DNA of 64,000 bases, taken from positions 3,311,756-3,375,755 of the forward strand of contig SDUX01000008.1 of the NCBI GenBank assembly GCA_008729055.1, given 5' to 3'. Below, piece after piece: positions 46,545-59,109 of this stretch. A program made the position numbers and the translations under genes. Source of the stretch: Pyropia haitanensis. Lineage: Eukaryota > Rhodophyta > Bangiophyceae > Bangiales > Bangiaceae. The notes below the pieces were generated by a model. That model had not been told where the DNA came from. It searched no databases and saw nothing but the letters and a program-made list of their open reading frames with translations. Each line of letters starts with the position of its first letter. Position 1 is the stretch's first letter.

Positions 46545-47713
46545 CCCAGCGCCAACGCCGACGCGCAACCCCCCCCCGCCCCCCCCCCCACCCACGCCCA
46601 CCGGCCCGGCCGGCGCGACGCACACCACCCCCGCCGCCCGCTGGTTGCGCTCCACAATCGCCGACGCGGCGGCGAGGACGACCTCCACCTCGGCCACCTC
46701 CCGCGCCTTGCGCGCGACGACCGCGCGGCGCTCGGCGACGAGGCGCGTCAGCCGCTGGACGGGGGTCTCGCCCCACGGCACGCGCGGCGCGACGGCGGGC
46801 GCCGCCGCGGACGGGGTGCCGGTGCCCACCCAGGTGATGACCTTGCCGACCTTGCCGACCAGCTCGATGGCGAGCAGCACGTTGAGCGCGTCATAGACGC
46901 GCCGCCGCGCATTCTTCTCCGCCGCCCGCAGGCGGCCGGCGCGGTCGCCGCTGGCATCGGCGGCGGCAGCGGCACCGCCGCTGCCGCCACTGGCGCCGCC
47001 CCCAGCCCCACCGTCGACACCGTCGGTCACGCCGGCAGCGTCGGCAGCGGCGCACCCCCCCCCCCAACGCGCGTCACTGCCGAGCCCGCCGACGAGCACG
47101 ACGAGTCGCCCGCCTCGGCCGCGCCCGGCAGGTCCGCGACAAGCACGTCCGCCACCGCCGCGTACGTTGTCGGCGACAGCTCCCGCACCGCCTCGACGAC
47201 GCGCGCGGCAAAGTGGCGGAGGCCCCCGCTGCCGCCGGCGCCCGCCGCGGCCACCCCGCCGGCGGCATCCCCGCCGCCGCCACCGCCGCCGGCAGAGGCG
47301 GCCCCCGTGGCGTGCCCCGCCGGTGCCCCCACAGCTGCCGCGGCGGCCGACGACGTTGCCGACGCCGCCGCCGCGGGCGGCGCCGCTGCCGCGGCCGCCG
47401 CCGCCGCCACCGTGGCGCCACGGGGGCGGCCCGGCAGCGCGTCGCGGGCGCGCCCCCCCCCTCCCCCCTGCCCCCCCCGCCGCCCGGCGCAGCCGCTCCG
47501 CCCGCCCGCCGCGGTGGCGGCGGCGGCACCGCCAACGGCGACGCGGCGGGCGACACGGGCGACGGCGGCGACGGCGGCCGCGGCGCGCGCGACCGGGACG
47601 GGGGTGGCGGCGGCGGTGGCGGCGGCGGCGGCGGGCGCCGCGGCGACGCGGGGGGGGGGCGCCCGCGGTGCGGGGGTGGGGGCGGCGCCCGCCGCGGCGG
47701 CGGCCGCGGCGGG

Positions 47714-47752
<39 letters not shown>

Positions 47753-47927
47753 AGCGGCAGCGCCCGCACCGCCGGCGGCGGCGGCGACGGCGACGCGGCG
47801 CGGCGGCAGCGCTTGTGCGGCCGCGGCGCCGCCGCGGCGCGCCCGCCGCCGCCGCGGGCACGGGGGGGGGACCCCGCCGCACCGCCACCGCCGTGCCGCC
47901 GCCGTCGCCGCCGCCAGAGACGGCCAT
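45649..47927 (-). CDS. DP: DP family partner of E2F transcription factors, with apparent frame breaks
   Basis: DP proteins dimerise with E2F to control S-phase genes. Read leftward from the ATG at 47,927, a low-complexity N-terminus leads to GLRHFAARVVEAV and a YAAVADVLVADL helix (about 47,230-47,110). Next, in another frame, comes NARRRVYDALNVLLA (about 46,915), the DP form of the winged-helix recognition segment; E2F would read RRIYDITN. A heptad-like dimerisation helix follows to RNQRAAG (about 46,635). In a third frame, THLHLPF-like TRLHLPFTLL (about 45,860) opens the C-terminal DP domain, ending at a TGA at 45,649. Frame changes coincide with runs at 47,862-47,870, 47,055-47,064 and 45,935-45,943. 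About 240 Gly-rich and acidic residues are inserted between the helix and the LHLPF segment. The start is inferred from context. Confidence 0.8.
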
Positions 47928-50253
47928 GTGGACAGGGGAGCGGGGTGCGGTCGTCGCGCAGCGCCAGAGGGGGGGCGAGCTGCAGGGGTGCGGGGAAGGG
48001 CGCCGCGGTCGGGAGGAGGGTGACGACCAGGGAAGGCGGGAGCACGGGGGAGCGACGCGGGAAGAGGGAGGCCGGGGGTTGGGGGAAGCCGCGGCGAACA
48101 GAGACAGCGAGGCAACCACACAGGGCGGGAGGGCCAGCACGGGCGGGTGGCGGTGGAGGCCTTAAAAACGACGGCCGTCAGCGTCGTCGTCGGCAGCGCC
48201 GTCGCCGCCGCCGGCAGCGCCAAGAACGCACGGGCCGCGTCGGTGGGCCAGTCAGGGACACCGCAGCGGCGGCGGGGGGTGGGGGAGGGGGGGGGAAAGC
48301 GAGCAACAGCGGGCGGGTGCGCGGACAAGCCACCGTCCCGTCCCGTCTCGTCCCGTCTCGTCCCGTCCCGTCCCGTCCCGTCCCGTCGCACCACACGGGG
48401 ACGGCAGCGAGCGGCGCGCAACGGCCGGGCGCCGCTGCCGCGGGCGAGGGGCCGCCGACCGGCACCCCCCCCTCCCCCCCCCACAACCCGCGGACCCGCT
48501 CGGGCAATGGCCGGCGGGGCCTGCTGCCGGGCGCCACTCGCCGCAACGGCCGCGGGGGGGAGGGGGGGGGAGGCGTCGGTCGCACCCGACCGACGAGGGG
48601 AGGGGGGGAAGGAGGGGGCAGGCAATACAACAAAGGCGGGACACGTCGCGCCGTCAGCAGGGGCGGGGTAAGAGGGGGGGGAAAGCGCGGGTGGGGGAGG
48701 GGGGGGACGCAGCGCTCGCCGATCCCCGCAACGGCAGACGGACGCGCGAGCGGGACGCGCGCAGCGTGCGCCGCGGCCCTTGCGCCGCCGCGTCCAGCGG
48801 CGGGGATAAATCCCGCAACAAAGACGGCAGCAGCACGGCAGTGGGCGGGTGCAGACGGGGGCGGGGTGCGGCGGGGGGGGGGGGGGGGTTGGTGTAAAAT
48901 AGTCGGAGGGTTGGAGGACAGCCAGGAATGGAGCCCAGCAGGTGGCGGGGGGGGTTGGTGGGGGCGCGCCGTGGGGGGGGTCACTGGCCACGCTGCCTGC
49001 GGCCGGCGACGCGCCACAGCGCGGAAGCCCCACCTCCGCGGCGAGGGTGTGCCGCGGTGGTGGGGGGAGCAACGGCAGTCAGGCGGCACACTCCCGTCAA
49101 AGACCGAGACACTGAGCCAGCGCCGCCGCAACGGGGGGGAGTGGGGGGGGGGGGGGGGGACCGGTCGCGGCCGCCGACTGCTGCCGATCACGGAGGAGGG
49201 GTGTGGTGGAGCGGCGGGGGGGGGGGGGGGGGGTGCCGGCGTGGCGGCTCGGTAAACACTGATCAGGCCGGGCGAGACAGTGGTAGCTCGGGACGTTGCG
49301 CGAGAGGCCGCTGGGCGTGCCACCCAATATCCGGATACGCGCACTGTATCCTACAGTGGGGAGTCAAATCAAAGGGGGGGGGGGGTGGACACTCCGCGGC
49401 CACGCCCACCCGCCAACGACAAAGAAACGGAGGCGGTCCCCGCCGTCTGCAGCCCGTGCTGGTGGTGTGCCCACGCGGTGTGGTTCCGCAGAGCGGATCC
49501 CACAAACGGCAGCCGAGCGGCGCGCGCGCCAGACGGGAAAGGGTGGGGGGGGGGGGGGGGGGGGGGGGCGGGACGGTCACGTCGTCGAGAGCCGCTGCTG
49601 CGCTGGTCGAGATCCGCCTGTCCCGACCGGCTGGAGGGGGGGGGGAGTGAACGGGAAGAAGAGAGGGTCACTCACCGGCCGTCGCGGTGGCGGGCGTGTG
49701 GGGGGGGGCTGCCCGGGCAGGCGAGAGCAGGGGCAGTGGCGGAGGTGACGTACAGTGGCGGGTGTGGGGTGTCGTGGAGGGGGGGGGGGAGCTGTTGTAC
49801 GGCAGCCCGCTTGTGAGCAACAACGGCTCAACGGCGGGGGGGTCTGAGATCCGGTTACGCGGGAGGGCACGCTGGAAGGCACGCCAGCAAGCGGATTCGG
49901 TTGTGCTCTGTGGCCGGCAAGGACACGTGTCGATGCCCCCCTTGGACGACAGACGCTTGGCGTTGCAGCCGGATAACCGAGAACAGGAGTTTCCATTCCA
50001 CCACCCGTCGCGTCTGATGGAGATAAGTGTTTGTATTTTTGTACGATCGATCGCGGCTGGTTCGCTCCTTGCCCGTCATCGTGGAACCGAACGATCGTTC
50101 CACGTGGCCGCCCCCCGCGCGAGCCGCCACCGACACGCGCCCGCCACCTCGCCCAGCGCCCGCCCGCTCCGATCCGCGCGCCGCCAGCGTCGCGGCCGCG
50201 TCGGCCACCCGTCCGTGCGCTTCCTCCCCGCTCCCCGCGTGCCCGGCGGCGGC

Positions 50254-50288
<35 letters not shown>

Positions 50289-50394
50289 CCCCCCTTCCGC
50301 CCCTGCGTCCGCCCGCCGTTTTTCGTCTGCCCGCCTTTTTTTTCCTCTGCGGCGCGCCGCGGCCACTCGGTGGGCGCGCGGCGGCGTCTGCCTT
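47928..50394. other. Divergent intergenic region between DP and TAF2
   Basis: This 2.5-kb region is shared upstream DNA of two divergent genes. Bases 47,928-48,110 are purine-rich on the plus strand, hence pyrimidine-rich for DP, like its counterparts. Very long G-runs occur near 48,868-48,889, 49,145-49,160, 49,211-49,231 and 49,546-49,568. AT-rich words such as GGATAAATC (48,805) and GTGTAAAATAG (48,893) could be promoter elements but are not placed at a fixed distance from either start. No gene was recognised. Confidence 0.5.
48335..48387 (+). repeat. GTCCC/GTCTC pentanucleotide microsatellite
   Basis: About ten copies of a 5-bp unit, GTCCC with some GTCTC, stand in tandem about 410 bp upstream of the DP start on the opposite strand. 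A run of this kind is typically length-polymorphic. Confidence 0.85.
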
Positions 50395-50587
50395 TTTCTC
50401 CGCCCCTGCCCCACGCGCGCCCCCACCTCGCCCCCCCCCCCTGCCTTCCCCTCCCCGCCCCCCTCCACCCCCCCCCCCCCCGTCCCCGTGGCTGTCCTCC
50501 CCTCCCCCTCCCCCGAAGCTCCGCCGCCTCTCCCCCCCCTGCGGGGCGCGCCCGCGCATGTAGGCCGACGGCGGCGGCCGCGCGGCA
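50395..50587 (+). promoter_or_regulatory. C/T-rich leader of TAF2
   Basis: Bases 50,395-50,545 are strongly pyrimidine-rich on the coding strand. The last 40 bp before the ATG at 50,588 are CGG-rich, and the start context is GCGGCAATGG. The tract matches the leaders of neighbouring plus-strand genes. Confidence 0.4.
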
Positions 50588-50642
50588 ATGGCGCCGCCGT
50601 CTGCCCGCGCCGCCGCCGCCGCCGCCACCGCCGGCGGCGTGT

Positions 50643-50716
<74 letters not shown>

Positions 50717-51300
50717 CCACCGCCGCCGCCGTGCCACTGGGCGGCGGCGGCGGCGGCGGCGGCGGCGGCCACGGCGGCGACGCCCGCCGAAGCCGCCCGC
50801 GGGTGGCGGCTGCTGGCGCAGCGCGTGGCGGTGCGGGTCGTCCTTGGCAACGCCGACGGCGGCGCCGAGGGGGGAGCCCGCGTGTGGGGGGTGACCGAGG
50901 TGCTCCTCGGCGGCCTCCCCGCCGCGGCTGGCGGCGGCGGCGGCGGCGGCGGTGGTGGTGGTGGTGGCGGCGGCGACCCCGCTGGGCCACCCGCCGAGGT
51001 GCGCCTCGCCACGGGCCGGTCGACGGTGTGGGGCGCCGCCGCGGACGGCGTCGCGGCGCCGTGGTCGCCCGTCGGCGGCGGCGGGCCACCGCCGGTGGGG
51101 TCGGCCGCGGCGGCCGCCGCCGCCGCCGCCACCGCCGACCGCATCCTCGACGCGGCCGCGCGGGTGGACGATGTGTTTGGCGGGGGGGGGGGGGGGGAGG
51201 AGGGGGCGGGGGGGACGGTGCCGCAGGGGGGGTACTGCTCCGCGTGCCCGCCGCGGTGCGCACCGCGGCGGCGGCAGCAGCTTTGGCGGCAGGCGCGGGT

Positions 51301-51331
<31 letters not shown>

Positions 51332-53630
51332 TGGGGCGGCTGCCGCCGCCGTGGGTGCTGTCGCTGACGCTCGGCTTTGAGGCGCCCGTCGGCGGCGGCG
51401 TGCCCGGCCTGGTCGCCGCCGCCACCCGTGACGGCCGCCCCTACGTCTACACGGCTGCCGAGGCGCTCGCGGGGCGCGTGCTGTGGTTCCCGGCGGTGCC
51501 GCCGCCGCCCGTGGGCGCGGGGGGGGGGGCCGCGGGCCGCTGCCCGGTAGCCGTACGCGTGTCGACCGACCCGCGGGTGACGGCGGCGGCGTCGGGCGCG
51601 CTCGTCGCGTCCGCGTTGGTCACGGATGACCGCCTGGGCGGGCCGGCAGGGGCGGCCGGGCGGCGGTGGGGGGGGGCGGCAGCTGACGCCGACCGCCACG
51701 CCGCGGCTGGCGTGTGGGCGGGACCCCCCGCGGACGCGATGAGCGACGCGCCGCCGGCGCCGCTTCCGCCGTCCCTCCCGGCCGGCGCGGGCGGCCACTG
51801 GAAGGTGGCCGAGTTTTGGACGCCCGCCCCCGTCCGCGCCGCGGACGTCGGCCTCACCGTCGGCCCGTTTGCGGCGCTCGCCGACCCGGCGTTGCCCGCC
51901 GCGGTTACCTACTTGTGCCTGCCGGGGCGGGGGCGGGACCTGGCCGCCGCCGCGCCGCCGCTGTTTGCCAACGCGCTCGCGGTGGTGCGCGACTACTTTG
52001 GGGGGGCCCCACCGACGGGCACGGGGGGGGGGGGGGTCGCCGCCGCCCCGTGGGCGGCCGCCGCCGCTGGCGGGGGGGGGGGGGGGGGGTTGGTGCCGCC
52101 GCTGGTGGGGTGGCTGCCGCCGCCGGTGGTGGCGGATGCTGAGGGGGAGGAGGCGGAGGAGGAAGAGGCAGAGGGGGGGGAGGACACGGACGATGAGGGG
52201 GGGGGGGGGGGGGGGGGGCGAGGGGGGGGGGGCGGTCGCAAACGGCCACGCCAACGGCACCGGCGGCGGCGGCGGCGGCGGCGTCGGCACGGCGGCGGCG
52301 GCGGTGGCGCCCAGCCGGGCCGCGCCCTTTACCTTTACGGTCGTCTACCTGGGCGACGGCGCCGGCGGCGACGGCCAGCCGCACACGTGGGCGGGCGGCC
52401 TCGCGACGCTCCCCGGCGAGGCGCTGCCGCCCGTGTCGCCCGGCGAGGTCCCCCCCGGCGGCCTCGGCCGCCTCCCCCCCGCCGACGGCAGCGTCGGCGG
52501 GGCCGCAGGCGAGGCGGCGCGCCTCGCCCTCACCGCCGCCCTCGTCGGGTCCTACTATGGGGTGGCCGTGTCACCCCGGTCGGCGACGACCGACGGGTGG
52601 CTCCTCGCGGGCATCCGCCGGCACGTTGCCGCCACCGCCGTGCGGTCGATGCTCGGCCGCAACTGGTTCCGTTTTTGGTCTGCGGACCAGCTCGACGCGG
52701 TCCGCGCGGACGTGGCCGCCGCCGCGGCGGTCGCGCGGGTGCTGCCACCCCGCCTGGCGGCCGACGCCACCGGTGGGGGGGGGGGGGGGGGGGGGGGTGG
52801 CTGGCCACGGCGGCGGCGGCGGCGGCGACGACCACTCCCACGCGGCCAGCCATGGCCACTCGCACGCCAAAGCGGGCGGCAGCGACGGCGTACACTCGCG
52901 TGGTGGTGGCGGCGGCGGCGGGCGCCACGGCGGCGGCGGCGGGCGTGACGATGGGGGCGGCGACAGCGCGTTTTCGCGCGGCAGCGGGGCGGCCGCCGCA
53001 CGGCGGGCGGGGGTGGTGCTGCAGCTGGTCGAGAAGCGCGTGGGGGGGGACGTGTTTCGTCGCGCCCTCCGGGATATCCTGGCCGAGACGCTCGCCGTGG
53101 CGGGCGTGGCGGGCGGGACGGTGGCCAAGGCGGCGCGGGGGGGCGGGGGGGGGGGGGGGGAGGGGGGGACGCAAGGCCGCCGCGGCGGCCGCGGCGGCGG
53201 CGGCCGCCGCTGCCGCTGCAGCGGCCGCCACTGGGGCGTCGACGCTCGGCGCGGGCGCGCCGCCCCCGCCGCCCTCCAGCGTCACTGGCGGGCGGGCCAA
53301 GGCGGCGCTCCCCGCCCCCCCCCCGCCGGCTTTGACGACACCGCCGCGGCGGGCCTGGGCGTGTCGCCCTTCCTCAAGCGCCTCCGCGCGATCTGCGGGA
53401 GTGACCTCAAGGGCCTCGTCCGCCAGTGGGCGGCCACGCCCGCCGCGGCGCCGGCGCTCGAGTGTGGCTACGGCTACGACTCGCCCAAGCACCACGTGGA
53501 GTTTGTGGTGCGGCAGGCGGCGGCCAACCGGGGGGGGCCCCCGCCGCCGCCGCTCGGCGCGGGCGGCACGGGTGGTGGCGGCGGCGGCGGCGGCCGCGGC
53601 GGCCGCGGTGGCGGGGGGGCGGGCAGCCGC

Positions 53631-53676
<46 letters not shown>

Positions 53677-54074
53677 TGGACCGCCCCCCCCCCCAGCTCT
53701 TCTCCGGCACCCTCACGGTGCGGCTGGTGGAGACGGAGGGCACGTACGACCACGCGGTGGAGGTGCGCGACGGCACCGTCACCGCGAACCTGCCGTGCCA
53801 CTCGCGGCGCGTCCGCAACCGGGCGGCCGCGATGGTCACCGCCGCCGCCGCGTCGGCGGTCGACGCGGCGTACCGGCTCGACGCGGCGGGGGTGGGGCCC
53901 GTGCTCGGCGTGCGCGTCGACCCAGACGGCGAGTGGGGCGCCGCCGTCACGCTGCGGCAGCCGGCGGCGTGCTGGACCGCGCTGCTCGCAACGGAGCGCG
54001 ACGCGCTCGCGCAGCGCGAGGCGGTGCGGGGGCTCGCCTGGTCCGTGCGCGACGTGGTCGCGCGCGTCGACGCC

Positions 54075-54120
<46 letters not shown>

Positions 54121-55971
54121 CGCCGGGCGCGGACGGTGGCGGCGTGGCGACGCCCGCGGCGGGCACCCCCGCCGCCGCCGCCGCCGACGGAGGGGCAGAG
54201 GCCACCGCCGACGGGGACGGGTCGAAAAAAGACGGCGCGCCAGACACAACGACGGGCCCCGCGAGCCTCCTCCGCGCCGTCGTTGCCGAGCTGGCCCGCG
54301 TCCTCGACGACACGCAGCTCTACTGGCGTGTGCGGGTCGCGGCGGCGGAGGCGCTGGCGTCGTGCGGCGCCACCGGCCTTGACGCGCTCCTCCGCTGGTG
54401 CGTGCCGCGGTACGTGGGCCTCCCGGGGGGGGCCGCCGCCGTCGGCGCGGGCGCCGCCGCCGAGGCCGCCGCCGCCGCGGCGGTGCGCGCCAACCGGTTT
54501 GCGGACCTGCCAGAGGCGTACGTCAAGCAGGGCGTCGTCGCCGCGCTCGCCGCGTGCCGCACGTCCGAGGCGGCCGCCGCTGCCGCCACCGCCGCCGGCG
54601 CCGCCGCCCCCGCGGCGACGTGCCCACCGCCGTCGGGCGTGGCGCGCGGGCGGTCGGTGGTCCCCCCCCGGGCGGCAACGCTGCTGCTCGCCCTCTCCGC
54701 CGGCAATGACAATGCCGGCAACACCGTCTCGGACGCTGGCTACCGCACCGCCCTCGTCACCGCCCTCGGCGCCGCCGCCGCGGCTGCCGACTCGCCCGCC
54801 ACCGCCCGCCGGGCGGTCGCCGAGGTGTCCCGGCACCTCGCGCTGGCCGGCCTGTCCCCCCCCCCCGGCGCGTCGCACGGCCGCCTCGCCGCCGCGGCGC
54901 TCGCCGCGCTCGTCACCGCGTCGGCGGGGGTGGCGTTTGCGTCGCCGCCGGCGGCGCAGGCGCCGCTGCGCGCGTGCCTCGCGGCGGTCGCGGCCGACGC
55001 GGCGTCGCCGCACGCGGCACGCAAGGCGGCGGTGGCGGGGCTCGCAGCGCGCTTTGGGGGGGACGCTGCCGTCGTCGCGTGGCTGCTGGCGCTGGCGCTG
55101 CCGCGGCGGGGGCGGGCGCCACCCGCGCCGCTGGTGGGGGGGGGGGGGGGGGTGCGGACGCGCCCCTCCCGGATGGTGCCGTCGGCGTGCCGCCGGCGAC
55201 GGCCGCCGCCGTGCGGCGGGCGCTCGCCGCCGCCGCGGGCGGCCGCTGCAGCGACGGCGGCGGCCTCTACTGGGAGCCGCCCCGCTTGCGCCGCGCCGTC
55301 CACCGGGCCCTGTGGGCGGCGGTCACCCCCCCGCCCCCCCCCCCAAAGGCCGCCGCTGGCGGGGACGCGGCCGTCCTCTCCCGCCCCCCCGCCCCCCCCG
55401 CCGTCACTGCCCTCCGCCGCCGCACCGCCGCCGCCGCCGCGGCGGCGGCGGCCGCCCTCGCCATCGGTGCCACCGCCGCCGCCGCCGCCGACGCGCCGTC
55501 GGCGCGCCTCGCCGCCGCCGCCGCGCGCGCCGCCTGGGGGCGCGGCGTCCCAGTGTCGCTGCTCGACGCGGCCGCCTACGCGGCGGCGCGCCAGCCGCCG
55601 CCGCCGCCGCCGCCGCCATCGTCGACGGTGCCGGCGGCGGCGGCGGGTGGCGGCGTGCCGCCGCCGCTGCCGCGCATCCGGGTGCTGCCGCCCGCGGCGG
55701 TCGCGGCGCCCGTCACGCGGTCGGCGCTGGGGTGGGTACCCGGCGGGGGGGGGTCCGCCCGGTCCGCCGCCACGGCACGGTGGGGCGGCCTCGGCACGGG
55801 CGGCGCCGCGCCGCCGGCCGCCACCACCACCGCCGCCGCCGCGTCTGCGGGCGCCCCGTCGTACACGTCGGGGGGGAGGCGTCGGCGCACAGCGGTCGCG
55901 GCAGCAGCCGCGCGCGGCGGCGGCCGCGGGCGGCGGCGACGCGGAGCTCCCCCCGGGGTGCCGCCGCCGCC

Positions 55972-56006
<35 letters not shown>

Positions 56007-57275
56007 ATCGGCGGCGGTGGCGGCGCCGCCGCCGCCGCCGCCAGCGGCGCCGCTGGCCCTGACGGGCGGCACCCGCCGCGGCGTCGGCCGCCGCGGCAGC
56101 GTCGCGGCCGAGGAGGTTGGCCCCGCCGCGCCAACGTCGCCGGGCGCGCCCGCGAGCCCGCCGTGGACGCCGCCGGCCGCCGCCGGTGGCGCCGCCGACG
56201 ACCCGATGCACGACACGAGCGGCGGGTGGCACTCGGACGAGGGGGGGGGGGGGGGGTGGGGGGGGGGCGGGCGCGCCCCGGGGGGGGGGGGGGCGCCGCG
56301 CCGGCGGTGCCCACGTCGCCGCGCAGCTGGAGTGGTGGGGGGGGGGGGGGGGGGGGTACGACGGGGGGGACGCCCGCTTTGGCGGCGGCGGCGGTGGTGG
56401 TGGCGGCTGGGGGGTGCCCGGGGGGGCGCGCGGCGGGGGTGGGGGGGGGGGGGGGGAGCCGGACCCGATGGACGGCGCGTTTTCCGCGCAGGGCAGCGAC
56501 GGCGGCGGCGCGGCGGCCGAGGCCGACGCGGTGCCGCCGCCGGTCGAGGCGGCGGCGGCCGACTCCCCCCCCCTCCCCCCCCTGGCGTCTCCACCGCGGT
56601 CGGCCCCCCCCCTCTCCCCCCTCCCCTCCCACTCCCCGCCTCCCCCCTCCCCCGCCACCGACGTGGTCATCGCGGCGGCGGCGGCGTCGCCGTCGACGCC
56701 CACGTGGGCGGCCACCGCCGCCGCCGGCGGCGTGCCGCCCGTGCCGCTCGACGCCGAGGACGGCGCCTTCCTCCTCCGTGCCTGGGCCGCCGTCCGCGGG
56801 GGGGCGCCGCCGCCGCCGCCGCCGCCGCCGCGGGCGTGCCGCCGCTGTGCCTCGACGACGCGGGCGGCGAGGCGGGGCGCCGGCCGCCGCCGCGGCCGCG
56901 GCCGCCGGTGGCGCCGACCGCCGCGGCGGCCGCGCCGCCCGCCGTCGCGGGCGGCGGGGGGGGGCGCGCCGGTGGCCCCGCCGGCGGCCGCCCGTTTGTG
57001 CGCGCCGCCGACGGTGGGGGTGGCGGCCGGCTGGCCGGCCGTGCCGCGGCGGCCGGTGGGGGGGATGGGGGGCACGGCCGCCCGTTTGTGCGCGACGGGG
57101 GCGGCGGCGACGGGGGGGGGGGGCGCCCGTTTGACCGCCACCCGGCCGTCGGCGCCGCCGCCCGGCCGTTTGTGCGTGACGGCGGCGGTGGGGATGGGGG
57201 TGGGGGGGGGCGGGTGTACGTCCGTGACGCGGGCGGTGGCGGCAGCGGGCGCGCCGGCCGTGGCGGCGACCGGGA

Positions 57276-57337
<62 letters not shown>

Positions 57338-58656
57338 CCGACGCCGACGCTGACGCCGACGGCGGCGTGGGCGGTGACGGCGGCGGCGTGGACGGCGCTG
57401 ACGGGGGCGACGCCGTCGCGGCGGCGGCGACACCCGCGGCGGCAGGGGAGGAGGAGGACGAGGAGCGCCGCCGGGAGCGGCGGCGCAAGAAGCGGCGCAA
57501 GAAGCGCCGCCGCGACAGCAGCGCCGGCGGCGGCGCCGGTGGCGACGGCGACGGTGCGGGCGAGGAGGGCGGTGCGGCGGCGGCCGCGGAGGGGGGGGGC
57601 GCCGCCGACGAGGAGGTTGCCGACGAGGAGCGCCGGCGGCGGCGGAAGAAGAAGCGGCGGCGGCACCGCGAAGGGGCAGACGTGGAGGAGGCGGCTGCGG
57701 AGGGCGGCGCGCGCGGGGACGCGGGGGGGGACGCCGACCCGCCGCCCCGCGCCGCCCGCAGCCGCACGCCGCCGCCGCCGCCGCCGCCGCTGCCGCCGCC
57801 GCTGCCGCCGCCGCCGCTAGCGGTGGTAGCCGACGACGTGTCGGTGGGGCGTGGCAGCGCGGGGGGGGAGGCGAGCAGCGCCGGCCGGGCGGCCGCCGCC
57901 GCCGCCGGCGGGGGGGTGGCGGCGGGGGACCGCCCCGCCGACCGCGCCGACCGCGCCGACCGTGACCGTGAGCGGGACCGCGACCGCGACCGCGAGCGTG
58001 GCCGCGACCGTGGCCGCGAGCGGGAGCGGGAGCGGTCGCGGGAGCGGGAGCGCGACCGCGACCGTGACCGCGACCGTGACCGTGACCGCGACCGTGACCG
58101 TGACCGCCGCGAGCGGGAGCGGTCGAGGGAGCGGGAGCGGTCGAGGGAGCGCGAGCGGGAGCGCGACCGCGAGCGGGAGCGCGACCGCGACCGCGAGCGT
58201 GACCGGGGGCGCTCCCGCACCCGGGACCGTTCGTGGGACCGGGACCGTTCATGGGACCGCGACCGCGACCGCGACCGTGACCGTGACCGCGACCGCGACC
58301 GCGACCGCACGCGTTCCAGGGACCGCGACCGCGACCGCGACCGCGACCGTGACCGCGACCGCGACCGCGACCGTGACCGCGACCGCGACCGCGACCGTGA
58401 CCGTGGGCGTGACCGTGGCGGGCGGGAGCGGGGCCGCTCCCGGGAGCGGGAGCGCTCCCCGCGGGAGCGGGACCGCTCCCCCCGCGACCGCGACCGCTCC
58501 CGCCCCGAGCGGGAGCGCCCCCGCGGCGGCGGCGGCGGGCGGAGCCGCGACAGCCCGCGGCGGCCGCTGCCAGCCGCCGCGGCTGCCGCGGCGGCCGCCG
58601 TCGACCGGCGGCGGGCCAGCCCGGGTCGCGACGGCGGCTGGGGGATCCCACCGGCG

Positions 58657-58708
<52 letters not shown>

Positions 58709-59109
58709 GTGGTGGTGGTGGTGGCGGGAGCAGCCAGTGGCGCCCCCCGCCGCCCCCCCGGGGCGGCGCCGCCGCGACCGCAGCGACGGCCGCGACGGCC
58801 GCGTCGGCGGCGGCAGCCGCCGCGGCGGCGGCGGCCACGACCGCCGCGGCCGCGGCGGCGGCCGCCGCCAGTGCCGACGACCGCGGCGGGTGGCGGGGGC
58901 GGGGCGGCGGCAGCGGCAGCGGCGGTGGGCGGGGGGGTGGCGGCGGCGGCAGGGGGGGGGGGCGGTCGGCCGCGACGGCGGCGGCGGCGCCCCCGCTGGG
59001 CGCCGTGCCCGCGGGGGGGGAGGAGTCGCTGGGCGGGAGCGTGCGGTCGGGGGGGGCGTCGGGGGGGGCCCTGCGGGTCAAGGTGAAGCTCGCGCGCAAG
59101 CACCCGTGA
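50588..59109 (+). CDS. TAF2: TAF2, TFIID subunit 2, with multiple apparent frame breaks
   Basis: TAF2 is an aminopeptidase-like TFIID subunit that helps bind initiator DNA. Matching segments occur in family order: VLSLTLGFEAPV (51,357), VGLTVGPFAALADP (51,847), FTFTVVYLGDG (52,330), TTDGWLLAGIRRHVA (52,586), VVLQLVEKRVGGDVF (53,010), FLKRLRAICGSDLKGLVRQW (53,370), VRLVETEGTYDHAVEVRDG (53,718), GVRVDPDGEW (53,908) and YWRVRVAAAEALA (54,322). The HExxH zinc motif of true M1 peptidases is absent, as expected for TAF2. HEAT-like Ala-rich helices follow to about 55,600. The tail holds acidic/Lys clusters (57,440-57,680) and long Arg-Asp/Arg-Glu repeats (57,950-58,500), ending VKVKLARKHP. The frame changes at least seven times, mostly at G-runs (51,182-51,197; 52,197-52,218; 52,775-52,797; 55,136-55,152; about 55,870; 56,230-56,460; 56,799). 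No splice sites explain this. Confidence 0.88.
57950..58500 (+). repeat. CGNGAC/CGNGAG hexanucleotide array coding Arg-Asp and Arg-Glu
   Basis: A long array of 6-bp units such as GACCGC, GACCGT and GAGCGG encodes alternating Arg with Asp or Glu in the C-terminal tail of TAF2. Synonymous third positions vary, while the charge pattern is kept over about 180 residues. This is protein-level constraint or slow decay of a slippage array. Confidence 0.85.

Noticed and set aside
56667..59099. 810-codon minus-strand frame encoding Arg-Ser repeats, resembling an SR protein
   Set aside because: It is the antisense of the Arg-Asp/Arg-Glu hexanucleotide array of TAF2. The plus-strand frame continues the TAF2 body and ends plausibly.
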